Below, piece after piece: positions 11,805 through 24,083 of a DNA stretch of 64,000 bases (position 1 is its first letter; the number at the start of each line of letters is the position of its first letter). The position numbers were made by a program, and so were the translations under genes. This DNA is from Cyclina sinensis (Eukaryota; Mollusca; Bivalvia; Venerida; Veneridae), in assembly GCA_012932295.1 (NCBI GenBank), contig JAAONU010000014.1, forward strand, positions 16,371,039 through 16,435,038, in the 5' to 3' direction. Below the pieces are notes generated by a model that saw only the letters and a list, made by a program, of their open reading frames with translations, was not told where the DNA came from and ran no database searches.

Positions 11805-12852
11805 TAATTTGGTAAAACGAATTTTCCGCATTGGTTGAATTTAACCGCAACAGGCACATCACAGGTAGTCAACATAAGCATTGACTGCGGTCGATTTTTC
11901 ACTGAACATGTTTGCATTACATGCTGACTATTCATGAATGTTTGTTCTGTCATTTAAACAGCTGTCAGATTTATGGCATGTCATTTCGTCTACCTACATA
12001 GCTGTGGTATGTTTCAATGGTCATAAAATATTGCCGTGTTTAATCTTACGATGTAAGAGGTGCATTTACCTATGTCAAGTCCTACACAAACATTTTCTGT
12101 CCCTTGTCGAGATAAAATGTGTTGTATTGGTAAAATGTTTTCATCAGAGGTTTTCTATAGTAAACTGTTAGTTTTACAAGTCCAAACAGAGGACGCATAT
12201 ATGTTAGAATCTGATATGAAAATGACTGGCTATCACTTTTTATTCAACCTAGGTGGTAACAAGTCTTAACAATATGTCAGGCAAGCCTTTGGTTGCCAAA
12301 TTTTAATTGAAAGACCAAAACTGCATGGTTGACTTAAAGATCTTTTCAATTTATGAAAAATCAACCACGAATGCCTTCAGTAATTTGATAGGAATGTGTA
12401 CGTCACTAGTTCGTGTATTGAAAAGAGTTTATATAGAATCGGGATTGTAGTATGTAAGTTTTACATTTTATACACTATTTTTAACACAATTTTTATCGAA
12501 CGAATCAATAATTATATACATTATCCTACTTGATACAAGGTCATAATCTAGAATGTGATAGCTTTTATTTATCAAGATAACTTGTGAGCGCGCATATACG
12601 TGAGGATTTTAATTAGCAGACAATTTCTTAAGTCACGAATTAATTATGTATTGTTAGATCTCTTTTGTTCATACGATTAACTTATCAGCTTATACTATAC
12701 ATGTCATACTGTCCTGGGGCGTAGCTCCACCTTAAGTTTAAACAGGGTCAATTTTCTGGTTAGTCTAATTTTCAGAAATGAAAGCGGAAGTAGTCAGATC
12801 TGAAATGCATTTACTTTTTCTAATGAATTTAAAATAAGAATACATTCTAAAG

Positions 12853-12859
<7 letters not shown>
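11805..12859. other. Unique AT-rich DNA, no gene seen
   Basis: Only short overlapping ORFs of 65-77 codons without domains. Nothing repeated within the window was recognised here. Confidence 0.55.

Positions 12860-12912
<53 letters not shown>
12860..12912. repeat. (GA)n microsatellite
   Basis: Uninterrupted GA dinucleotides, about 26 units. Confidence 0.97.
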
Positions 12913-12915
<3 letters not shown>

Positions 12916-14392
12916 TCCAACAACTCATAGGAGGCAGGTCTACACCTTCATGTCCCTTTCAGTCAAAGTACTGAAGGTACTGAACATACGGAAGACAAGT
13001 ACTATTTAGGATATAGTTTGAAGTAACGGTAGTGTATTCATTTAGCTGCTAAGGGAGCGTAAGATTGTTCACCAAACTATGGTACAGTCATGTAGTTACA
13101 GTTGTACGAATTTGCTTCGCTAGAGAGACAGTTATTTTTCTCAATTCTAACTACTTTCAAATGTTAACACATTGCTGGGTGACAGCGTTTTTAGCAAGGT
13201 GACTGTGCTGATGACAGATCAGCTTTGGAATGCAGTCGGTCGAGTGTTTCAACGAGAAAAATCAGTTGTAAAGAATTCTTTGGTATCTGCAAAAGACTAA
13301 GGATTCAAGTTCACAACGGCATTTCCGATTGCCACTGTTCTCAAACAAGAAGGGAATGTCGGGTGTATAAATGCCTTAAGATTGTCAAAATTTACAACCT
13401 TATCCTAGTGTTAGCATTTATTAGCATCAGCAAGCAATGAAAAACGCGGAAAAAAACAACAAACAGACAGAAACAAGCAAAAAAACCAAATAAAGAAAAC
13501 AAAAAAGAGTGAAACAAGCAAACAAAAATCAAACAAAAAAAAAAAACAACAACAAAACAAAGGGAGGGTGGGGGGGGGGGGGGGCGTGAAACTGCGCGTA
13601 AGGTATAAATAGAGGCTAGCAAGTTCATTAAAAAAGTTTATGTTTTGTATCTATGTTATCTTGCAATGCAATTGTTAAAGCAAACATTCTGATAACATTT
13701 TATATCACAATAGGCTATTCACATTTACGTATTACGTGATAAAAAATTGTAGTTGTGTACTACATATGTATTTTAAGCCATTACTTAACCTGTGCTTCTT
13801 CTCAACTGGCGGCTATTTTCAGTATATAAAATATATGTTCACTTGTAACTCCGACGGCTATACATATAAATCACATTTTGGACACCAGCAGTAAGACATT
13901 TTTTTTTATCTTTTATTTCTATTATTTCATTTTACGCACTTTTCAAATTATGATGTAAAACAGTAACGTCTTTTTGTATCAGACAGATAGTTAAGCAGCC
14001 TTCCTCGAACATCTATGCCTAAATATCGTCTTAAGTCAAAGAAGCTTGTCTCTATTCCGCAACTTCTGGTGAAAAAAAAAACGAGTATCTATAACTTAAC
14101 CGTCTAAATAAAATGGTTTCAGAAAGAGACAGGGAAGACTGTCTTGTTTAGAAATAGAAACTTTTAAATATTAACATTGTCAAGTCTTTTTTCAAGTTTT
14201 TGTTTTCTTCATTTTTTATATATATATATATTTTTCATTTTTTAACCACTGGCTGAGAAGTCAAACATTTGACAAAATAAGCAGTCATATCATATATGAG
14301 ATGCATTTTTACATTGATAGTTGTAATAATTTCTTTTTCATATTAAGTCATCTGTCTAAAACTGAAAAAACTGTGTTTACTCGCGAAAACGA
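12913..14392. other. Upstream region of the TRIM-like gene, low-complexity tracts
   Basis: Contains an A-rich stretch (13441-13560), a G homopolymer near 13570-13584 and a short TA run near 14218-14230. It may hold a promoter and 5' UTR for the gene starting at 14393, but no clear TATA or start site can be chosen. Confidence 0.5.
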
Positions 14393-14631
14393 ATGCCAGA
14401 AAGGGCAAAACAGGCAACGTCTAAGTTTTTTTACGGTTTCAGAAAAATGTCACGGTCATCTAACTACTCATCTCGCCGATCGAGCATTAGCAGCACACTA
14501 TCCTTCAAACTACGGAACCGGAGTTCACAGTACTCAGTGAAGTGTTCCAAACATACAGATCAAGACATTGCAATCTTTTGCAAGGACCATGACATGGTGT
14601 ATTGTCCAATATGTGCTAGTTCGGATCATTT
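14393..14631 (+). CDS. TRIM-like gene, exon 1
   Basis: Encodes the Ser/Arg-rich leader and most of the B-box. It ends inside the leucine codon after SSDH at a strong gtaagt donor. The intron position, just after the DH of B-box2, is the same as in the broken paralogue at 24.1 kb. Confidence 0.8.
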
Positions 14632-16962
14632 GTAAGTAGAAGAGTCAGACAGGCAGCAGATTTTTTTTTCGTAATGATAACACAAGAGGATGAGGGAAGG
14701 GGTGGGGGATATTTTTATTCTATGATATATGGGTACCATATTTATGCAGATATAAAAAAGTAAGAATCTTGTATATACCAACATCTTGAAACTGCAATAC
14801 TTTCGGAGAACAGATAAATTACTTCAGATATAAATTAAAGAAGTGCTGTTAAGACTGGCATGGATTGTCTGTTAAAAGAATCGACTTTTGCTGTTATTTT
14901 AATAAAATACAATTATTTTACTTTATTTACAATCAGTCGTCTGGCAAAAGTTGTAATGTTCTGTACTCACACGTGTTTATAATGTATGTTAATAATTATG
15001 ATTATTTGTTAAGTTTTTTTTCATCCATTAAAGTAAATTGTTATTTGATAAATGCATGAGAGAAGCATTCACCATGTAAAAATATTGTGTATACATATAT
15101 ATTTTTTAAAGTGACATATGTGCTCAAAGTGACCATCACTGTTTTGAAATATACATTAACCATTTGTTTTTAATCACAGAAAAATAAAAATTGTTTAGGT
15201 TAAAACTAAATTAAATGATTGCATATAACAGTTTCATTCCTATTGAACATAGTTGCAAAATGATAAAATCTTTTTTGACTTGCCCAGTCTTTTATAAATT
15301 TTCAGTTAAACTTTGTATGATAATGTTTTGTATACTTTGAAGAAAACAATAGTATGTTATTATTTGGTGAAAGTTACAATATTTCTAAACATATATAATG
15401 TTTCAAACATTTTTCATGACCATAAATTTTCCGTTTTTTTAACGCACATGTCACTTTAAAAGAAACTCTTTAGTCTGAGATAAAATGGCCGTAAGCAACA
15501 TTTTCAAAACAGCAATTTATCACTTTAAGAAATGATTTTATTTCTAGGTCGACGTCAAATTTTATACATATAAGTTATTACAGTTGTGAAATGAAAATAT
15601 TTCAATCTTTTCTACAGGTCATGCAAAGCTGTTATCCCAATAACAGAAATCTCCCAAAGAAAAATAGAAGAAACGAACGGGTTAGCGATAGACAGAAAAA
15701 CAGATACGGTGTATAGAACTCTTGAAGCATTTCAAGAGAAAAATCGAGAGCATATACGATTTCTAAGAGAACAAGAGAGAGAAATTATAAATGAAATAGA
15801 AGCAATGTCTAACAAACTTATACATCATATAAATTATCTCAGAGACACAACAATTGCGTCGTTACGTAGACAATACGAAAACCTCGAAAAGAAAATAAAA
15901 AGCGATAGTAGTCAGGTTCCAAAACTTTTAGATCATATACAAAGGCTTCCACACAAAACATCAAAGCCAGAAAAACAAAAAGACGTATGGAAATATTTCA
16001 TTCATCAAAAACTTAAACAAAGCATCTGCGCAGAAGCTGAATGTATTTTAGATACGATTAATGCCTGTGAGAAAAAGACAATAGAGTTTACCGCAAATAA
16101 AGAATTATACGAATTTGTCTTAGGTGCAAGGACTTTAGGACAAATACATGAGGAAGTGCTCGCAAGGGTCCCGCAAATTGAAAGCATTGAAAAGATAAAA
16201 ATAAAAGGAAAAGAGGACCAGAATAATTGTGGTATTTCTGGTATATGTCAGCTACCAGATGGCACAGTCGTTTTGTGTGACAATGATAACGACAAACTCA
16301 AGCGTCTAGACGAGAATTACAAAGTGAGGGACGAATGTCGTCTTGCAATGTGTCCAAGTGGCGTCTGCTGTATAGGCGATAACGAAGTCGCTGTAAAAAT
16401 GTGCAATAATAAAATTTGTTTTGTATCAGTAAGGGAGCGCTTACATGTAACAAGATCTATACAAATTCAGGGTGGAAATGTCTTAGGTATTCAGTACTGT
16501 TTTAATAAATTATGGGTATCCGAAATAAGTAATATCCGAGTATATTCAAAATCAGGGGAACAAAGTAATACAGTTTTAAGTAAGACGGATAACAACCACG
16601 TTCTGAAATCCAGACCTCAGCAAATTGCGGTCGGTAATGATGGAACTATTTATGTTGCTGATTTTAGTGATCAGGTTTTATGTTTAAGTGATCAAGGAGA
16701 AATAACGTCGATATTAGCGGACGGAAGACTTCGTCAGTCTCAGGGTGTGTGTGTTTCAGCTGACAATATAGTGTTTGTTGCAGGCTGTGAGTCGAATAAT
16801 ATTGTCATGTTTGGCAAAGATGGTAAACGTCTTGGTGAAATACATGCTTCTGAGCTAGGTTTGAAAAAGCCATGTTCTCTTTCATATGACAATCAAAATA
16901 AAACGTTACTAATAGGGTGCTGGGAAGGAAATAAAATAACTGTAGTTCGTTTTCAGGAATAG
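14393..16962 (+). CDS. TRIM-like B-box / coiled-coil / NHL-like protein (two exons)
   Basis: Exon 1 (14393-14631) and exon 2 (15618-16962) join at CATTT|gtaagt ... tctacag|GTCATGC, giving an unbroken 527-residue frame. Residues about 20-45 are rich in Ser and Arg. A B-box2-type zinc module follows (CSKH, CKDH, CPIC, SDH), and exon 2 supplies its last Cys. Next comes a charged coiled coil of about 150 residues (for example FLREQEREIINEIEAMSNK). The C-terminus has repeated propeller-like strands such as QLPDGTVVLCDNDNDKLKRL and VGNDGTIYVADFSDQVLCL. There is no RING finger and no first B-box, so ubiquitin ligase activity is not predicted from this model, although an upstream exon could be missed. 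Related B-box/NHL-like proteins are numerous in bivalves and are often discussed in immunity; any role here is inference. The start could also be the Met 18 codons downstream. Confidence 0.85.
15110..15455. mobile_element. TTAA-target MITE in the TRIM-like intron
   Basis: TTAA (15106-15109) precedes AGTGACATATGTGC, and the right end reads GCACATGTCACT followed by TTAA (15456-15459). The inverted ends, a 4-bp TTAA duplication and the absence of coding sequence in 346 bp define a small non-autonomous DNA transposon. A TTAA target fits piggyBac or Kolobok types. The AGTGACA end resembles that of the foldback element at 51951-52138. Confidence 0.75.
15618..16962 (+). CDS. TRIM-like gene, exon 2
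   Basis: Opens after a pyrimidine-rich tctacag acceptor. It carries the end of the B-box, the whole coiled coil and the propeller in one 1345-nt exon, stopping at TAG. A large single 3' exon is usual for this family. Confidence 0.88.
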
Positions 16963-17539
16963 GAAAATGAAAACTGACACATTTCACTATCGAGGAAAAG
17001 GCTTTTTTCAAAGGACTTAGTTGTCGAGGTAACATCAATTTAGCTACTCAGGAGAACTTTAAACTTATTCACTGACTTGATATATGGGCAGAATAATTTT
17101 TCATTTTTGAAGGTGCTTGCACACATCTAGTCACGGCAGAAGAGAACTACAGTGCTATGGCGTTCTGCTGTTTTGGAAAATGTTAATTAATGCTGTTTTA
17201 TTTTGTTTTCGAAACTGCTGTTTTGGAAAATGCTGATGTAAACTAATTTTGTTTGAATATTAACTTATTTGTCATTGTTATAGTACTAAGATAAAATGAC
17301 GATTTGCAAAAAAAAAATAATTTTGTGTTTCTGATGAACATTGTTTCTGTCATTGTCTATCTCCATTGTAATTATATAATTACATATTACCCCATTTGAA
17401 TGCTTTCATATATGAAAGTGTAAGTGTATCTGTTCATGGTTGAAGGCGCATGACTGCTCTTGATCTGATAAAAATAGTGATGCAAGCAGTAGTATCTAAA
17501 TAAAGCAACATCGCGTGAAAAACTAAAATAAGACAGCCA
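16963..17539 (+). other. Probable 3' UTR of the TRIM-like gene
   Basis: Non-coding, AT-rich. AATAAA at 17499-17504 is a candidate polyadenylation signal, followed shortly by the minisatellite. The transcript end is inferred. Confidence 0.45.
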
Positions 17540-18360
17540 AAGGAGTTTAATGAGGCGGATTAAGTAGTGAAATGAGGCAGCTTAGATAGTGAAATGAGGC
17601 AGATTAGATAGTGAAATGAGGCAGCTTAGAAAGTGAAATGAGGAAGCTTAGATAGTGCAATGGGGTAGCTTAGATAGTGAAATGAGTCAGCTTAGATAGT
17701 GAAATGAGGCAGCTTAGATAGTGAAATGAGGCAGCTTAGATAGTGCAATGGGGTAGCTTAGATAGTGAAATGAGGCAGCTTAGATAGTGAAATGAGGCAG
17801 CTTAGATAGTGCAACGGGGTATCTTAGATAGTGAAATGAGGCAGCTTAGATAGTGCAATGGGGTAGCTTAGATAGTGAAATGAGGCAGCTTAGATAGTGC
17901 AATGAGGCAGTTTAGATAGTGAAATGAGGCAGCTTAGATAGTGCAATGGGGCAGCTTAGATAGTGAAATGAGGCAGCTTCGATAGTGCAATGGGGCAGCT
18001 TAGATAGTGAAATGAGGCAGCTTCGATAGTGCAATGGGGTAGCTTAGATAGTGAAATGAGGCAGCTAAGATAGTGCAATGGGGCAGCTTAGATAGTGAAA
18101 TGAGGCAGCTTCGATAGTGCAATGGGGCAGCTTAGATAGTGAAATGAGGCAGCTTAGATAGTGCAATGGGGTAGCTTAGATAGTGAAATGAGGCAGCTTA
18201 GATAGTGCAATGAGGCAGTTTAGATAGTGAAATGAGGCAGCTTAGATAGTGCAATGGGGCAGCTTAGATAGTGAAATGAGGCAGCTTCGATAGTGCAATG
18301 AGGCAGCTTAGATAGTGCAATGAGGTAGATTAGGCAGCTTTAGAAGTGAGACAAGGCAGC
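17540..18360 (+). repeat. 22-bp minisatellite with dimeric order
   Basis: The unit 'gaaatgaggcagcttagata' plus 'gt' alternates with the variant 'gcaatggggtagcttagata' plus 'gt', forming 44-bp dimers through much of the array. Roughly 36 units. Confidence 0.95.
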
Positions 18361-18895
18361 TGAGTGGTGAAATGAGGTAGCTTAAATAATGAAATAAGGC
18401 GGTTAAAATAACGAAATAAGAAAACTTAAGTAGTGAAATAAGACATTTGAAATGTTAAAAAAGTTTAAGTAGTAAAATAGGGCCGCCTACGAAGTGAAAT
18501 AAGGCAGGTTTAGTAGAAAAATAATGCCGCTTAAGAAGTGAAATGAGACAGCTGAAATAGTAAAGTAAGTCAGTTTGTAACGTAGTAAAATAAGACAGCT
18601 GGTGTAGTAAAAGTGGTCAGCTAAAATAGTGAAATCAGGCTGATGAAGTTGTTAGATAAAGCAGCTGAAATAGTAAAATGAAGCAGCTGTAGAAGTGAAA
18701 CAAAAAAGCAGATGAAGTGCAGAAACTGAAATAATGCAATAAGACAGCTTATGTACTGAAGACTACTGAAGTGTAATGAGGCAGCTGAAGAAGTAAATAT
18801 GAGAGCTGAAATAGTAAAATACGGCATCTGAAAAAGTAAAGGTAGCTGAAGTAGTGAAATGAAGACGGCTGAAGTAGTAAAATAAGGCAGCTGAT
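18361..18895 (+). repeat. Degenerate flank of the 22-bp minisatellite
   Basis: The same motif (gcagct...tagtgaaat) persists with many substitutions and unequal spacing, as expected for an old array edge not kept uniform by recombination. Confidence 0.8.
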
Positions 18896-18936
18896 ATAAT
18901 GATTTATGGAATTTTTCTTGTTAAATGTTGCGCGCT

Positions 18937-18938
<2 letters not shown>

Positions 18939-19004
<66 letters not shown>
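18939..19004. repeat. (TA)n microsatellite
   Basis: Pure TA run of 66 bp immediately beyond the minisatellite edge. Confidence 0.98.
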
Positions 19005-19007
<3 letters not shown>

Positions 19008-19069
19008 GGTCGTCAAATTGCACAATTAAACGTTACGTATTTAACATTTCCGGAAGTAAATGTAGGCCT

Positions 19070-19190
19070 AAGAAGATAAGATAAGATTTATTTTGGCATA
19101 ATGTACATACATGGTATTTAAACACATGAAGTGATAAATAGTATAACACATACATGAGCACAAAAACCATGACATGTACACCAACACCAG
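19070..19190. repeat. Possible SINE/LINE tail fragment
   Basis: Begins with the repeated motif GATAAGATAAGATTTATT. The same motif appears at 51141-51172, also followed by AT-rich, acaca-containing text. Such GATAA-type repeats often form the tail of short retroposons read from the other strand. The family is not identified. Confidence 0.35.
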
Positions 19191-19839
19191 GGATAACACA
19201 AAAAAGGGTTAACCCTTATTTCCATTGTAGGCCTGCGCGTGTCGTGGTCAGTTATTTCAAAGCTTGACACAAATGACATTGATTAAAGCATGAGCGGAAT
19301 AAGGTATCCTGTCCAAGTGCAAACAGGTCGTCTTGTTGGGATCTGGAATCATTTTTCAGTTATAGAAACCTAAAATGTTATCATTACATCTAAGACAAAA
19401 CACCGTTTATAAAACGTGTTCCACAGTTAATCCAGGTATAAGTTTCTTGAAACTCAAAGATTTACAACAACATACATGTACATCAAACCGCCCTACGATC
19501 TCTGTATCAGCACATGTAATGAAATATGTTTTAATTGGTAAAAGGCAGGAATTTACAATTTTAACGAAGTAAAATAAAAACGCGCGAAATGCAGTTAATA
19601 TAATTTCAAAGTATTGAGGAGCATTCATAAATTGTCCTACTGTTGTATTTAAATGCGCCTTAATTCGGAATATTCCTAGAAAAAACGAAAGGCTGTCCAT
19701 TCTTTTTTATATTTGACATGTGCTTTCGGAGAAATCTTAACATCAATATTCCATGAAAGAACTTAGTTGTTTCAATCTGATTAAAATCAGCTCCTAAATA
19801 ACGCCCTGCTATTAGATCGTGTACTTTAGTCAGATTGTA

Positions 19840-20190
19840 GTTATTTGTTCATTTGTATCAAACATATCCATTTATAGCCATTCCGTTCAAACTTGATACA
19901 AATTTAAAGACAAATATCAAATTGTTACAGAACAGAATCAGCTGTCGATCCTTACATTCTATTACATAATGAGGATATAATTGCCAGTCATATGCTCACA
20001 CAATTTTCCAAATATAATAAAATAATGCTACATACAGTTATTCGTATTTGCACAAAAGTGAACCAGTTTCAAAACATGTGTAACATAATTCTACTGGTGC
20101 TCTTGGTGAATTATATCTCTACTGTCATACATCACATTTTCACTTATGATGACATTTCCGTTTACAAATCTAGAATAGACATGTATTACA
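19840..20190 (+). repeat. Interspersed repeat, copy 1
   Basis: Parallels 29130-29500 in the same orientation. Shared landmarks are 'tgtatcaaacatatcc', 'ttacataatgaggata', 'aaacatgtgtaacata' and 'ttatgat' in the same order and spacing, diverged throughout. No coding sequence. The superfamily is not recognised. Confidence 0.75.
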
Positions 20191-20209
20191 GAAACCATTT
20201 CCCCTCTTT

Positions 20210-20740
20210 TTATACGCCCGTCGAAAGACGGCCTTATTATGATAAACCCCATGGCGGTGTCCAGTTTTTGTCAGGACCATAACTATGTGGCTTACTGGCT
20301 GACTGTTTTCAAATTTGCTCTGCAGCTTTCTTGCAATGAGTCAAAGTGAAGTGCATTAAACCATAACTCTACCTGATCCCATTTTTTGAGTTATCTCCTC
20401 TTTTCAATTTTGTTTTGTCCAGGGCATAACTTAAAAACAGTGAAGTGAAGTGATAGTCCGAAGCATAACTTTAAAACTATGAAGTGAATTAATGTGAAGC
20501 TTAAAATATAGATAGCTGATGACAAGGAGAAGTGCACTGTTCGGGAAGCATAACTCTACCTATTCTACATCTCTTTGGTTTTATAATGAATCTTTTTTCA
20601 GAGCATAACTTGATCATTATAAAAGGAATCGACTTGAAACTTAAGATAAAGACATTAGTAAGAAGTAAAAGTCCAGTGTACAAGAAATATATCTTTGTCA
20701 GGTCTCATTTTTGAATGATGCCCCCTTGAGGCGTGGTCCC
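20210..20740 (+). repeat. Tandem-repeat element related to 26.9 kb
   Basis: Starts with 'tatacgcccgtcgaaagacg', a short inverted motif. It then has two to three diverged units containing 'gcataactctacc', 'gaagtgcactgt' and 'gagttatctcc'. The same words recur in the array at 26855-27835. Confidence 0.65.
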
Positions 20741-21039
20741 ACGAAGAATGCTGGAAAACAAAGAACCGGCCGGGGTTGAGGCATGGTTGGAGGTATTTCT
20801 TAAAAGGATAGAAGTTCCTAACCCACAAATTTTGGTCAAGCTTCTTCAGCCTCTAGTTGTTATTATCAAGGATAAGTAATTTCGTCTTAAGTAAGTACTG
20901 CATGCTATAATTACAGCAAAAAAGCGGAAAATACTTATTTGCCGTGTTTTCGTCCCTTCGCCATGCCACCATTGGAGGCACCAACAACAATTTCACTTCA
21001 CGAAATATTAAGATCAAATCACAAAGTAAGTGAAACACA

Positions 21040-21700
21040 TTACGACATTTGAAATCCACATCACTGTATGTCATCTGTCGAAAATATTATACGATATGGC
21101 AATTCCACTTCACGACATTTGAAATCCACATCCACGACATTTGAAATCCACATCCACATCCACGTTCCACATCCACGACATTTGAAATCCACATCACTGT
21201 ATGTCATCTGTCGAAAATATTATACGATATGGCAATTCCACTACACGAAATATAAAAATCACATCACAAAGTCAATAAAGAACGTGCTACAAGACATTTG
21301 AAATCCACATCACATTGTGTCAACTGCACTTCACAATCTTTAGAACCTACTAGACGATATAACAATAACGCTTCAGGAAATAATTATCATAATAATCACG
21401 AAATAATAAGTTCAAATCGCGGAGTAAATAACGCACTTCACTACTTTTAAAATCCACAAAACGATAATGTAAATTGCACATATTCATGTGTCGGAGCTAC
21501 TACACGATTTAGTTCCACATCACGAAATAAAAATACCACATCACGAAGTTAATAAAGTATTTCACGACATTTGAAAGGCACATCACGATATGTCAATTGC
21601 ACGTAACTAACTGTCGACACTACTAGACGATATATCAGTTCCTCTCCACGAAATATAAGGACCACATCACGAAGTTAATCACTTCATGACATAATAAAAA
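21040..21700 (+). repeat. Irregular satellite (cacgacatttgaaatccaca)
   Basis: The phrase 'acgacatttgaaatccaca' recurs near 21040, 21113, 21135, 21174 and 21290, with decayed forms to about 21700. The block 'tgtatgtcatctgtcgaaaa' is duplicated at 21065 and 21199. Units are nested and uneven. Confidence 0.85.
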
Positions 21701-22130
21701 TTATAAAGAGCACCTCACAAGATAAGTTCACTTTATAACAAAACAAGAAATATGTAGGCAGTTTTGGCGTGCCATATAATTCCAGATATCTATGCGACAT
21801 AGCAAAACTATCGCTCAGCTACTAAGATCAAACAGTAGTTAGATCGTGCGAAAACGAAACAAGACGTTTGATGCAAGTTTATTCATTTTTAATTTAAAAC
21901 AGGAGTTAAAAAGGTAAGCCTGTTCTTTTACTGATAAATATATATAGATGGTTAGCCTTAATTTGTGCTTAAAGTGTTGAAGCCCTTTTATAGATCTATT
22001 TTTAAGTTCTTCAAAAGGTGAACAACTACAAAATGTCAACCTATGATTTCGGTTCACCTTCAGAGGCGAAATAGTGAGAATAGTAGATGGTTAACTTTAT
22101 TTTATTGATTCACAGAACGACTGTACGTGT
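21701..22130. other. No gene seen
   Basis: AT-rich, with short ORFs lacking domains. Confidence 0.5.
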
Positions 22131-23985
22131 AGTTTCATTTCCTGAACCACTGACAAAGATTATAGCCTTCACAAGCTGTGACCTAGTTTTTGTCAAAAGA
22201 TGTTACTGTTCCTGACCTCACAATGTTTTCATTGATCTAAGACATCCACAAAATAAACATTCTGGCCAAATTTGATGTAGATTAGGCAAAAGAAGAGAGA
22301 TCTCGAAGACTATACAAAGTTACCACTTATATGAGATAGTGATCTAGTTCTTGTTTTTCATACTCATCAAATAGACCCTTATAAAGATTGGGTTAAACTT
22401 TTAAACTCTAGAGTGTTACATCGTTTCCTACTGACTTAGTTTTTGATCCCAGGTGACCAAAGTTCAGAATCATACGCTGACTCAAGTCCACGATCCCCCA
22501 ACGGTAAGATCTGTTAGCCTGTAAACTTAGCATGGCTATGTTTAAGTCATCAGAGATGGGTGACCTTGATATTTTGAATACACGTAAATCCTCTACGTGT
22601 CGTCGGATAAACAAATTAAGTTACTAGTCGGACACCTTTTACACATCGTCCTCAGGTTCTTTTGAGGATATGTATTGAATCAGATTTCATCATAGTCGTC
22701 AACAAAACAAATATTCCAAGCAAGTTTTATAGAATGTTCACAGGATTTTCCACTGACCTTAACTGGTAATCTAATGCTTGATTCCACATGATTTAGTTTA
22801 AAACTCGTTCAAGAGACCTTCATGGCACACACTCTAAGCAAGTTTCATTATGTTTTCAATAACATGGACCCTAGATTGGTCAAAAGCTAGATTGTTGACA
22901 AAGGTCGATCACATAAGCTCAGAAAAAATTAAAAGGGAATCAGATGATGATATACATTCAACAGCTGGATAGCGATTTTCCATTTTTGTTTTGTATACGT
23001 TTTCAATTTATATTCAGTAATGTCATTTTGGGTTGATTATTCCACGACAGATATTGGCTGAGGGGAAACAGCATGGCAGCCTCCATGTAGGTGATGCGTG
23101 CCAGCTGGTTAGAACTGAGAAAGAAACAAGCCAGATGTTTTCCGGAACTGCTATTTCTGAAATTACCTGATAAGTAAAATTAATGTTGTTGTTTTTTTTT
23201 TAAATCGTGACATTGCTGTTGTCATTTTGATTACCCTAAGCCAATGAGGTCAGTCGTAACGAAATAAACAAACAAAACCCAGAATGCAATGATGAAATCA
23301 AATGATGTTACACCGTGATATAAAAGAAACAAAAATGAGTTCAGTAGTGAATAGTAATGAATTAGTTATTAAATAAAAATGTGATTTTTAGACTTGATAG
23401 AGTACCACTTGATAATGCAACAACCCAAATTTCAGAACTCCCAGCCTTGCGGTTTCTGACAAGAAGATTTTTCAAGTCTTTGTCTATATAAGTCTAAAAT
23501 TTATACAAGTCTAAGTGTATAAATCTGACCTTGGGTCAATGCCGAAAATGACCTCAGTTGAAAGGTTTTAACGGTCTTGTTAGAGATCCACTAGACAATG
23601 CTTCATGCCAAGTTTTAGAACTCTGATCTTGGGGTTTTATAGCAGAACATTTTAAAAGATTTTCCAATTATATTTATGTGAAACACGTGACCCCTTGGCC
23701 GGGACTATAATGATCCCATGGACATCATTTGAACAATGTGGTAGAGGTTCTCTGGACGATGCTACAAACAAAGAGGATATTTGGCTTTTTCATCCTTGTT
23801 GCAATCCTAACCAATGGTCTGCATAAAATGGTTTCTTTAAAGAAATTCGGTAAAGCTTCATGCTAGGAACATGCCAAGTTTCTTCAACTTAGGAGAAAAT
23901 TTTGGATTAAATAAGAAGTGGACGAAACACAATGAACACAGGGCGATCACAAAATCTCACCTTGAGCACTATGTTCTCAGGTGAG
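22131..23985 (-). mobile_element. HINE-like element, reverse orientation
   Basis: The reverse complement of the 5' end lies at 23925-23985, where CTCAGGTGAG (23976-23985) matches the 5' CTCACCTGAG of the 5704 element. Inside are diverged phrases seen there in the other orientation, such as 'gacaagaagatttttcaag', 'agttttagaactc' and 'gacctagtttttg'. The 3' hairpin end near 22.1 kb is not clear, so it may be truncated. Confidence 0.7.
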
Positions 23986-24083
23986 TTAAAATAGTTTGTG
24001 CCAGACGTTTACAAAAATTGTTATGAAATGAATGAAAAAACATTCTTGTTGCAGTTTACAAGTAGTGTTATGAACAACTGAAT

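Noticed and set aside
13392..13628. Minus-strand frame rich in Phe and Pro
   Set aside because: Arises from the A-rich and G-homopolymer tracts read on the other strand.
17540..18360. CRISPR array
   Set aside because: Units are contiguous with no unique spacers, in a eukaryotic genome.
18899..19084. 61-codon frame with alternating YI
   Set aside because: Translation of the TA microsatellite.
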